Source: JAXDMK01 sp963790325
Lineage (GTDB): Bacteria; Actinomycetota; Acidimicrobiia; Acidimicrobiales; AC-14
Direction of reading: 5' to 3'
DNA length: 64,000 nucleotides
Assembly (NCBI GenBank): GCA_963790325.1
Contig: CAWBNY010000003.1
Coordinates: 310,001 to 374,000 of the forward strand
In this document: positions 7,872 through 16,269 of the stretch, one piece after another
Layout of the letters: every line of letters starts with the position of its first letter
How positions within the stretch are numbered: position 1 is the first letter of the stretch
Notes under the pieces: generated by a model
Databases searched by the model: none
Told to the model about the DNA's origin: nothing
The model's input: the letters and a program-made list of their open reading frames with translations, nothing else
Made by a program: the position numbers and the translations under genes

Positions 7872-8876
7872 TCATTCAGCGAGGGACGCCAAGGCTGCCT
7901 CTAGGCCGTCGTAGTCGGAGTCCTCCGCCATAATTCGTTCGAGATCCTTTCGGGCCATACTTCGTTTGCCCTCTGCCTCGTATGTGCGTGCTCGCTCCAA
8001 TAGAGCACGGTGCCGAACGACTGGCACACGCTTCTTAGACTTGAGCGCCTCTTTGAAGGATTCGCGTGAAGCCTCGAAAAAGCCCCCTTCGCGGAAAGCG
8101 ATCCCTCGGAAGACACACAACAAAGCCGTTGCGTCGTCCTGATTCGACATTCCCTCGGTGAGGCCCAGCACATCCTCATGGCGATCCGCTTGTGAATATA
8201 GTTCGGCGAGCGATAGTGCGGCGAACGTAGTGGGTTCCAATTGTTCAACAACGTCAATGGCTGCTGCGAGGTCGCCGGCATCTTGGTGGAGCTCGGCAAG
8301 AGCGAGGCCAACCGACGAGCGGTCGAGCCCGAGTTCGGCTGTCGCCCCAGAGACAACCTCGAGAGTGAAACGCGCTGTGACGTACTTCCTGATGAACGGA
8401 TCGGCGCCTGGATCAGTTCCCGTCGCGAACACCCAGGCAAGTAGCTGTCTTGCGCGGGCATGGTCGCCAGAAGCGAGTTTTAGTACTCCCGCCATGGTGG
8501 CTGCGGCCAGTCGACATTCCTCGTGTTCGCGAGCGGTCTGCTCCATGGCGGACGGGTCTTTCGCTTGTACCGCTCGATAAAGGTCCTTCTCGCCCTTCGG
8601 CGCCAGCATGCCGGGCTTGGCGGACCTCGCAGCCGGGGAAGGAGGTGGCGGAGACCTCCGCACCGACTGAGGGTTTGATGGCCCTCGGACACTCCTCGAC
8701 ACGGTCGTGTGCGAGAGCCCCGTGCCAGGAATGGAGGCCGTTCCCTGTATGCGGCCATCCGCCCGCTTCGTCACTCGGTAGCCCTTGACTCCCGCCGAGT
8801 AGCTGACTCCTGACTTGGAAAAGGTCATCCGCACGCCGGGTGCAAGTTTGATTGATTTGCTCATCCGGAATCCCAC
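7872..8876 (-). CDS. DUF4236 domain protein with TPR-like repeats
   Basis: The 334-residue protein starts MGFRMSKSIKLAPGVRMTFS and goes on SKSGVSYSAGVKG, the signature of the small DUF4236 domain, followed by a Pro/Ser-rich linker near 60-90. From about residue 95 to the end it is helical with repeated TPR-like units (for example AGDLAAAIDVVEQL and TTFAALSLAELYSQADR). TPR arrays bind peptides or proteins. DUF4236 is frequent in mobile and phage regions but has no known activity. It is transcribed toward the RelA/SpoT gene and shares that block's lower GC. Confidence 0.75.
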   Translation of the reverse strand: MGFRMSKSIKLAPGVRMTFSKSGVSYSAGVKGYRVTKRADGRIQGTASIPGTGLSHTTVSRSVRGPSNPQSVRRSPPPPSPAARSAKPGMLAPKGEKDLYRAVQAKDPSAMEQTAREHEECRLAAATMAGVLKLASGDHARARQLLAWVFATGTDPGADPFIRKYVTARFTLEVVSGATAELGLDRSSVGLALAELHQDAGDLAAAIDVVEQLEPTTFAALSLAELYSQADRHEDVLGLTEGMSNQDDATALLCVFRGIAFREGGFFEASRESFKEALKSKKRVPVVRHRALLERARTYEAEGKRSMARKDLERIMAEDSDYDGLEAALASLAE

Positions 8877-9399
8877 GCAACCCCCCTGTCCACCGCAGCC
8901 GCTCAGGAGATGCAGCAGAGCAATGGTAGGCGACCTCGGGAGAGCAGCGCCTTCCCTGGGGGACAGTCGGGTAGGCCGCGAGTCGGGTCGTGTTCATGAA
9001 GGAACACGCCAGTCCGCTAACCCAGCCGAGCGTGAGGCCGTCAAGGCCAGCCGGATCCGCTTGCTTCGCCCATCGAACCAGAACCTGAACGCCGAGGACA
9101 TGGCCAATCGGTTCATCGACGACTTCGACGCGATCTCACCGGTACGTCGTTTCTGGCCCAATGATCTACGCGGTCCACCGCAACCGGATCGAGCGCGTGC
9201 TCATCGGCGACGAAGGAACCGGGACAGCCAGCCTGCATCCGCGGCCACCGCTCCTCCCGCAGGCACGACGGCTAATTGAGCGTTCCCTCTGAGAATCATC
9301 GCCCTGACGCGAGATTTCGACCTGCTCCTCGGCCTAGCTATACATCGACCCCCATCACGCACAGACGAGTGCATTGTGTCCCGCGGGACGGCGGCGGTG
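8877..9399. other. Noncoding stretch before the relaxase
   Basis: About 520 bases between the DUF4236 start and the relaxase ATG show no convincing gene; short rightward frames around 8995-9280 lack recognisable features. A perfect 12-bp palindrome GTCCCGCGGGAC is at 9378-9389, just upstream of the relaxase ATG. An origin of transfer or relaxase operator would be expected in this position, but I cannot identify a nic site. Confidence 0.3.
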
Positions 9400-9506
9400 A
9401 TGCGGGCGACCACGCTCAAGGCCGGCGGGACCGGCGTGACGGCCCTCGTGGACTACTACGCCGGCCTAGCCGAGGACCAACTCCGCCGGGACGGGCGGAG
9501 CCGAGG
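9400..9506 (+). pseudogene. TrwC-type relaxase, N-terminal fragment
   Basis: From ATG 9400 the frame reads MRATTLKAGGTGVTALVDYY followed by AGLAEDQLRRDGRSRG, the typical start of actinobacterial TrwC/TraA-like relaxases, where the YY pair near residue 20 is the likely DNA-nicking tyrosine. The gene is cut after about 36 codons by the IS21-family insertion. Joining this end to 12189 restores a continuous frame through GPWPIDYYLDPNEPPG. Confidence 0.8.
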
Positions 9507-9630
9507 AGGGCAGTTTTGCCACGGGCATGGGACCACCCCGTTGCCAGTCATGGGACCACCTCGGTATCCCCGATAGCCGGTCGGACACACGTTCGACTCG
9601 CACCCGACGTCAACCAGGCGAAGGGTGCCC

Positions 9631-11195
9631 ATGGCCTACAGGGAGGTATCGGTGTTCGAGATCAAAGAGGTGCTGCGGCTGTGGCTGCGGGGTGAGGGCT
9701 ACCGGGGCATCGACCGCCTGAGCGGCGTCGACCGCAAGACGGTCCGCCGTTACGTGGAGGCCGCCGTCGAGGCGGGCCTGGTCCGCGACGGCGGCGAGGG
9801 GCAGCTGAACGACGTCGTGATCGGCCTGGTGTGCGAGCGGGTCCGTCCCGTCCGTCCCGCCGGCCACGGGGCCGGGTGGGAGTCCCTCGTCCCCCACGAG
9901 GCCGAGATCAAGGCCTGGCTCGAGAAGGGGCTGAAGCTGGTCAAGGTCCAGGACCTGCTCGCCCGCAAGGGCACCGTCGTCGCCTACCGCACGCTCAACC
10001 GCTTCGCCACCCAGCGCTGCGGTTTCGGCGAGACCAAGACGACGGTGCGGGTCAACGACGGAGAGCCGGGATCGGAACTGCAGGTGGACTTCGGGCGCAT
10101 GGGCCTGGTCCCCGACCCCACCACCGGCCGCCGCCGGATGACCGAGGCGCTGATCTTCACCGCCTGCTACTCCCGCCACTGCTTCGTGTGGCTCAGCCAC
10201 CGCCAGACCACCGTCGCGGTGATCGAGGGCTTCGAGGCGGCGTGGGCCTTCTTCGGGGGCGTGTTCGGCGTGGTCATCCCCGACAACCTCAAGGCCATCG
10301 TCACCGAGGCCGACGACGTCGACCCCCGCTTCAACGACGCCTTCTTGGAGTACGCCCAGTCGAGGGGCTTCGTGATCGACCCGGCCCGGGTGCGCTCGCC
10401 CAAGGACAAGCCCAGAGTCGAACGCCAGGTCCAGTACGTGCGGGGCTCGTTCTTCGCCGGCGAGGAGTTCGTCGACCTGGCCGACGCCCAGCGCCGGGCC
10501 GAGCAGTGGTGTTCGACCACGGCCGGGCTGCGGACCCACGGCAGCACCCAGTGCCGGCCGCTGGAGGTGTTCCGCCTCGAGGAGGCACCGGTTCTCCTGC
10601 CCGCCCCCGACCAGCCCTACGACCTGCCCCTCTACGCCAAGCCCATGGTCCATCCCGACCACCACATCGAGGTGGACAAGGCCCTGTACTCGGTGCCCGG
10701 CAACCTCATCGGCTGTCGGGTCAAGGCCCGGGCCGACGCCCGGGTGGTCAAGGTCTTCCACGGGGGCCAGCTGATCAAGGTCCACCCCCGCCAGCGCCCG
10801 GGCGGCCGCCACACCGACCCCGCCGACCTGCCCACGGGCACCGAGGTCTACGCCATGCGCGACATCGAGGCCCTCAAGCGCATGGCCGCCGTTCACGGCC
10901 CCGCCGTCGGCGCCTACGCCACCGCCCTGTTGGACAGCCCCCTGCCCTGGACCCGGATGCGCCAGGCCTACCGGCTGCTGGGCCTGGCCAAGAAGTGGGG
11001 AGCCGAGCGGGTCGAGGCCGCCTGTGCCCGGGCGCTGGAGGCCGAGGCGGTGGACGTGGGCCTGATCTCGCGCATGCTGGAGCGGGCCACCGAGGCGGCC
11101 GAGCAGCCGGTGCCGCCGGCCACGGCCAACGTGGTCCCCGGCCGCTTCTGCCGGACGCGTCCGAGTTCGCCACCGGCACCGGAGCAGGGTCATGA
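9631..11195 (+). CDS. istA: IstA-type transposase (C-terminal frameshift)
   Basis: The DDE transposase of the IS21-family element. It begins at ATG 9631 (MAYREVSVFEIKEVLRLWLR) with a helix-turn-helix near residues 10-45 and the rve integrase core near 130-290; LQVDFGRMG, VIPDNLKAIV and a later KPRVERQVQY supply the acidic triad positions (D, D, E). The natural stop (TGA 11193-11195) overlaps the IstB start as ATGA, but reaching it requires a one-base shift near 11,145-11,155, where DASEFATGTGAGS appears in the neighbouring frame. Without the shift the frame stays open past IstB. The break hits only the last dozen or so residues, so activity may survive. Confidence 0.85.
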
Positions 11196-11962
11196 GCCCG
11201 TCGCCGACGGCGACCGTGTCATCGGAGCTGGCCGCGGTGCTGCGCCGGCTCAAGCTGGGCCAGATGCTGGCCACCCTGCCCGAGCGCCTCACCCTGGCCC
11301 GCCAGGGGAGCCTGCCCCACGCCGACTTCCTGGAGATGGTGCTCACCGACGAGATCACCCGCCGGGACCGGGCCTCGGCCTCGGTGCGGGCCCGGGCCGC
11401 CCACCTCGACCCGACGATGCTGGCCGAGGCGTGGGACGACACGGCCAAGGTCAGCTTCGACCGCGCCATGTGGGCCGAGCTCACGACGTTGCGCTTCGTG
11501 GAGGACGGGGCCAACGCCCTGGTGCTGGGGCCGGTCGGGGTGGGCAAGACCTTCCTCGCCTCCGCCCTGGGCCACATCGCCTGCCGGCGACGGTTCTCGG
11601 TGCACTTCGAGCGGGCCGACCGGCTCCACCGCCGGCTCAAGGCCACCCGCCTCGACGCCAGCCACGAGGCCGAGATGCGAAAGCTCATGCGCGTCGACCT
11701 GTTGGTCCTGGACGATTTCGCACTCAAGAGCCTCGACGCCATCGAGACGGCCGACTTCTACGAGCTTGTGGTCGAGCGCCACCGCCGGGCCTCGACGGTG
11801 ATCACCTCCAACCGCGAGCCCGCCGAGATGCTGGCCATGATGGCCGACCCGCTGCTGGCCCAGTCGGCCATCGACCGCCTGCAGAGCGCCGCTTTCGAGC
11901 TCGTGGTCGAGGGCGAGAGCTACCGCCGCCGGCAGAAGCCCGTCGTCGGCGGCGCCTCATGA
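11192..11962 (+). CDS. istB: IstB-type ATPase, IS21 transposition helper
   Basis: A 256-residue DnaA/DnaC-related AAA+ ATPase that loads the IstA transposase. It shows Walker A GPVGVGKTF near residue 112 and Walker B LLVLDDFALK near 170, with the N-terminal LKLGQMLATLPERL region typical of IstB. ATG 11192 overlaps the expected istA stop, and its own TGA overlaps ATG 11959 of a small Cys-rich ORF, so three reading frames are coupled. It appears intact. Confidence 0.9.
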   Translation: MSPSPTATVSSELAAVLRRLKLGQMLATLPERLTLARQGSLPHADFLEMVLTDEITRRDRASASVRARAAHLDPTMLAEAWDDTAKVSFDRAMWAELTTLRFVEDGANALVLGPVGVGKTFLASALGHIACRRRFSVHFERADRLHRRLKATRLDASHEAEMRKLMRVDLLVLDDFALKSLDAIETADFYELVVERHRRASTVITSNREPAEMLAMMADPLLAQSAIDRLQSAAFELVVEGESYRRRQKPVVGGAS

Positions 11963-12182
11963 ACAGCCTGGACGCATGCCCGGTCTGTGCTACCACCCGT
12001 CCGGCGGACCGGGCCGGCGACTGGCCGTGGTGCTGCTCGATCTCCTGCTACCGCAGCTTCCACCGCATCGATCGGAACGAGCCGTGCTCGTGTCCCGACG
12101 ACGCCAGGACCTCCTGCTCCGGGACAGTTCTTGACTGCCCCCGCCCCGAGGGAGATCATCGTGCCGATCGGCTTTCAGGGGT
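11959..12182 (+). CDS. Small Cys-rich ORF after istB, open into the relaxase
   Basis: Starting at ATG 11959, overlapping the istB stop (ATGA), the frame reads MNSLDACPVCATTRPADRAG followed by DWPWCCSISCYRSFH and further Cys-containing turns. The C-x2-C, CC and C-x-C spacing suggests a small zinc-binding peptide. There is no stop before the IS end; the frame runs in phase into the downstream relaxase. Either this is a real small IS gene that lost its stop, or the translated product is a Cys-rich head fused to a relaxase lacking its own N-terminus. No family recognised. Confidence 0.5.
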
Positions 12183-14767
12183 CCGAGGTGGTCCCTGGCC
12201 CATCGACTACTACCTCGACCCCAACGAGCCGCCGGGCCGGTGGTGGGGCGAGGGGTGCCCGGCCATCGCGCTGTCCGGCGACGTCCGGCCGGAGCAGCTG
12301 GAGGCGATGATGCACGGCCGTCATCCCGGCGACGGTCGGGACCTGGGCCGGGGCTTCGGAGCCAAGTCGGCCCGGGCGTTCGACGCCACCTTCTCCGCGC
12401 CCAAGTCCGTGTCGGTGCTGTGGGCGCTGAGCCCGGACCCCTCGGTGCGGGCCGAGGTGCTCGCCGCCCATGACGCGGCTGTCGTCGCCGCCCTGGACTG
12501 GCTCCAGGAGCACGGGGGAGTCACCCGCCGGGGCACCAACGGCGTCCACCAGGTGGATGCCCGGGGGCTGGTCGCGGCGTTGTTCCGCCAGCACACGAGC
12601 CGGGAGGCCGATCCTCAGCTCCACACCCACGCTGTGATCTGGGCGAAGGTCCAGGACCCGACCGGCAAGTGGCTGTCGCTCGACGCCCGGTTCCTCAAGT
12701 ACCAGCAGCGCTCCATCGGCTGGGTCTACGCCGCCGCCCTGCGCTCCGAGCTTTCGGCTCGACTTGGAGTGTCCTGGGGCGAGGTCAGCGAGGGCCACGC
12801 CGACATCGACGGTGTGCCGGCAGGGTTGCTGAAGCTGTTCTCCCAGCGCAACGCCCAGGTGGAGGCGAAGCTGGCCAAGTCGGTGGCCGCCTGGGTCGAC
12901 GACCACGACGGCGCCGAGCCCGGTCCCCGCACCCTGTACCGCCTGGAGCGCGATGCCGTGCTCGACAGCCGGCCGGGCAAGTCCGAGCCGATCGAGGCCG
13001 AGCGGCTTCGTGCCGAGTGGGCGGAACGAGCGAACCACGCCGGGTTCGCTCCGCTGGCCCTCCCCGATGGTCAGCGACGCCTGCCGGGCACGATCGACTG
13101 GGACGAGGAAGCGGTCATCGCCGAGGCGCTGGTGGCGGTGGCCTCGTCGTCCGCGACGTGGCTGCGGGCTGACCTGGCCCGGGAGATCGCGGCCCGGCTT
13201 CCGGCCGACGTGGCCAGCTCGGCCGCGGAAGTCGTCGAGGTTGTCGACCGACTCTCGGCCGAAGCCGCCGATCGATGCGTGGAGCTGCACCCGGCGGCGA
13301 AGCACGGTGTGGCCTGCCGGCGGGACGGTCGAGCAGTCACCGAGCACGTCGTCGATCGCCGCCTGAGCGCCCCGGCCGTGCTTGACCAGGAAGCCCGGCT
13401 GTTGTCCTGGGCCGCCGCCAACGTCGGGACCAAGCGCCGGGTGGCAGCCGAGCGAGGATCCCCAGGCCGCGGCTGTCCGAGCGGTGGCGGGCGAACATCG
13501 CCTGGTGCTGGTCGTGGGCCCGGCCGGGACGGGCAAGACCACCATGCTGGCTTCGGCGGTTGCCTCGCTGCGGGAGCAGGGCCGAGCCGTGGTCGGTCTG
13601 GCTCCCTCAGGCAAGGCCGCCGACGTGCTCGGTCGTGAGACCGCCACGCCGGCCACCACCCTGGCCAAGCTGCTCTACGAGCACGGCCGACCTGAAGGCC
13701 CGCCGCCCGAGTGGCAACTCCGGCCCGGGACTTCGATCGTCCTCGACGAGGCCGGCATGGCGTCGACCGAGGACCTGGCCCGGCTGGTCGATCTGGCCGA
13801 TCGCCGTCACTGGCGCCTGGTCTGTGTCGGTGACCCGGCCCAGCTCCCCGCCGTGGGTCGGGGTGGCATGTTCGCCCATTGGTGTGAGTCCTTCCCGGCC
13901 CACCACCTGGATGAAGTCCGGCGGTTCCACGACGCCTGGCAGGGCGAGGCCAGCCTGCTGCTACGCCAAGGCGACCCCGCCTGCGCCGTCCACTACGCCG
14001 AGCATGGACGGCTTCGCACCGTCCACCCCGCCCTCCTGGCCGACCGGGTGGCCCGCCAGTACGAGCAGATGAGCGAAGGCGGTGCCACCGTCGCCATCAC
14101 CACGGCCTCGACCGGCACGGCCCGGGCCATCAACGTCGAGATCCAACGTCGACGCAATCCTCGCCGGCAGGGAACGTCGGTTGCCCTCGCCGACGGGACC
14201 GAAGTGTTCGTGGGCGACCAGGTGGCGACGCGCCGCAACGACGCCAGCCTGATCACCAGCACGGGAACGGCCGTGCGCAACCGGCACACCTGGACGGTGA
14301 CGGCCATCGGCGACGACGGCTCGCTGACCGTGGAGGACCCACTACGAGGCCGCGCACGCCTCCCGAACGACTACGTCGCCCGCCACGTGGAGCTTGGTTG
14401 GGCGGTCACCGGCTACGGCAACCAGGGCGTCACCGTCGACCACGGGATCTGCGTGGTGGAGCCGGCCAGTACCCGGGCCGGCATCTACGTGGCCATGACC
14501 CGAGGCCGGGGTCGCAACGTCGCCTGGGTGCTCGACCGGACCGGCCTGGAGGACGCCGAGGAGGCGTTCGCCACCGCCATCGCCCGGCCGCCCAACGCCC
14601 GCACCGCCCACGCCGTGCGGGAGCAGCTCTACCGAGCCGCCGGGGCGAGCCCGCCCGCAGTCGCGACGCCACCGGAGACGCTGTCCGAGGACCCGGCCCG
14701 GCGGATGGCCGAGCGGCTGAAGCAGCTACCGACCCATCGTCCACCGGTCCAGCGGCTGAGCCGATAG
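12183..14767 (+). pseudogene. TrwC-type relaxase/helicase, main part (frameshifted)
   Basis: This encodes the rest of a conjugative relaxase fused to an SF1 helicase. The first part has PIDYYLDPNEPPGRWW, SARAFDATFSAPKSVSVLWA and the HUH motif in DPQLHTHAVIW. After a one-base frame change near 13,440-13,460 the helicase follows with Walker A VVGPAGTGKTT, Walker B SIVLDEAGM, QLPAVGRGGMF and a late GYGNQGVTVD. Such proteins nick oriT, stay bound to the 5' end and unwind the DNA for transfer. With the nicking tyrosine cut off by the IS and a frameshift between domains, the gene is probably inactive. The helicase half alone (from 13382) is open. Confidence 0.85.
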
Positions 14768-14836
14768 CGGTGCGTCGCGAGATTTCACGGCGCCCAGCGG
14801 CCTAGTTCGGGTGAGGACTTCCGAAGGAGATCGACC

Positions 14837-15070
14837 ATGTCGACCACGACCAAGAACGACCGGCTGCCCCTGATGGACCTGCCCGCTCTCGCCGAGCGCC
14901 TCGGCGTCAACCACCGCTACGTCCGTCGGCTGGTCGCCGAGAGGCGGGTTCCGTTCATCAAGTTCGGGCATCTCTTGCGCTTCGACCCAGCCGAGATCGA
15001 AGTGTGGCTCGGTGCGGCTCGGGTGCCGAACCGCAATCCAGCACGACGCCTGATCAGGTATCATCGAGGG
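14837..15070 (+). CDS. Excisionase-like HTH protein
   Basis: After a good ribosome site (GAAGGAGA) the frame from ATG 14837 encodes MSTTTKNDRLPLMDLPALAE and then a MerR/Xis-type winged helix: ERLGVNHRYVRRLVAERRVP followed by FIKFGHLLRFDPAEIEVWL. This is the layout of small excisionases that steer tyrosine integrases toward excision. The frame has no stop before the next gene and continues in phase into the XRE protein at 15071, so it could be a fusion; the intervening RNPARRLIRYHRG looks like translated spacer. Confidence 0.75.
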
Positions 15071-15611
15071 ATGACCGATCAGGCCGTCGCAGTCGGCGAC
15101 CTTCTCCGGCGAGCCCGTAGCAGCGCGGGAATGAGCCAGCGGGAGCTGGCCCGCGCCGGCGAGACATCGCAGGCGGCCGTCGCCCGCTACGAGACCGGCC
15201 GGGTGCTGCCCGACCTGCGCACGCTCGACCGCCTGCTCGGCGTCTGCGGTCAGCGCCTCACCGTCGATGCGGTGCCGGCACGCCGTACGGGACGGGAGTC
15301 GGCCACCACGCGGCCGGTGGCGATCCCGGATGACATCGCCGACGCCGACGACGACCAAGGCCGTCGGAGTCGTCGAGTTGCCGCCGCACATCCGGTGGAG
15401 CGGGCCTCCTCGGACCTACGACCTCGACAAGCGACGCGACCGCGCCCGGGTCTACGAGCAGGTGCTGCGCGAGGGGACCGAGGACGATGTCCGGCACTTC
15501 GTGAGCCTCGACGAACTTGTCGACCTCTGGGACGAGCTGGTCCTGCCCGACCACGTCCGTGCCGCCTGGGACCGCTGGTTCGCGACTCGGGCGGATGCGA
15601 TCCGGTGCTGA
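15071..15611 (+). CDS. XRE-family regulator/antitoxin with probable frameshift
   Basis: ATG 15071 starts an XRE helix-turn-helix: MTDQAVAVGDLLRRARSSAG, then SQRELARAGETSQAAVARYE and a further TLDRLLGVCGQRL. At about 15,330-15,370 the coding pattern moves to another frame that reads PPHIRWSGPPRTYDLDKRRD and a DELVDLWDELVLP segment up to the TGA at 15609. In related proteins I would expect both parts in one chain; an alternative is a separate gene from ATG 15330. The TGA overlaps the GTG start of the AbiEii-like toxin, so it fits an antitoxin position. Confidence 0.6.
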
Positions 15612-16228
15612 GCGCGTTCCAGGAGCGTGTCGCTCGAATGGTCGCCGCTCTTCCCGAGGCCCGGGGCTTCGCCCTCGCTGGTGGCGGCGCCCTGGTGGTC
15701 CATGGCCTCACCGAGCGGTCCACCAACGACCTCGACTTCTTCACCCCCGCGCCCTCCGACGTCCCCGTGCTTCGCCAGGCCCTCGAGATCGCCTTCGGCG
15801 AGGCCGGCCTCACGGTGACCATCGTCAGGGATACCGAGACCTTCGTGCGACTGGCGGTCGGTGACGGGACGACCGACACCCTCGTCGACCTGGCGTGGGA
15901 CGCCCGCATGCGGCCGGCGGTGGCCAGCGATCTCGGGCCGGTGCTCGACCAGGAGGAGTTGGCCGCCGACAAGGTCCTCGCCTTGTTCGGGCGGGCTGAG
16001 CCGCGCGACTTCCTCGACGTCTACGATCTGTCCCAGCGTCTGGGCTGGCCACGCCTGCTTGCTCTCGCCGAGCAGAAGGATGGCGGTTTCAGCCCGGAGC
16101 GCCTCGCCGAGTCTCTCGGCCGCATGGACCGCCTCGACCAGGCCGACTTCGGTATCGACGATGCCGCCTACCAAGCGTTGCGAGCCTGGGTGGACCAGAC
16201 TCGCGACACCCTGGTGCGGCGTCCGTAA
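15605..16228 (+). CDS. AbiEii-like nucleotidyltransferase toxin
   Basis: The 207-residue protein has the type IV toxin nucleotidyltransferase pattern: GGGALVVHGLTERSTNDLDF with the metal-binding Asp42 and Asp44, then a LVDLAWDARM strand and an LAADKVLALFGRAEPRDFLD block common to the AbiEii/AbiGii family. Such enzymes transfer nucleotides to tRNA and block growth, and can abort phage infection. GTG 15605 overlaps the stop of the upstream frame. It is directly upstream of the integrase, at the right end of the element. Confidence 0.8.
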   Translation: MLSAFQERVARMVAALPEARGFALAGGGALVVHGLTERSTNDLDFFTPAPSDVPVLRQALEIAFGEAGLTVTIVRDTETFVRLAVGDGTTDTLVDLAWDARMRPAVASDLGPVLDQEELAADKVLALFGRAEPRDFLDVYDLSQRLGWPRLLALAEQKDGGFSPERLAESLGRMDRLDQADFGIDDAAYQALRAWVDQTRDTLVRRP

Positions 16229-16269
16229 AGCGAAACGTCCCGGTCGTCGCCAGTAGTCGGGAGCCGACC

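Larger units (their letters stand above)
9507..12182 (+). mobile_element. IS21-family insertion sequence in the relaxase gene
   Basis: The block carries istA and istB with the ATGA overlap typical of IS21. The hexamer CCGAGG at 9501-9506 recurs at 12183-12188; collapsing the two copies restores the relaxase reading frame, so they are the likely target duplication, of a size normal for IS21. The left end holds two copies of ATGGGACCACC (9527-9537 and 9550-9560), like the multiple transposase-binding sites of this family. Terminal inverted repeats are poor: GGGCAGT near the left end faces ACTGCCC near 12134-12140, about 40 bp inside the right end as I place it, so the right boundary is less certain. 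Confidence 0.75.
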
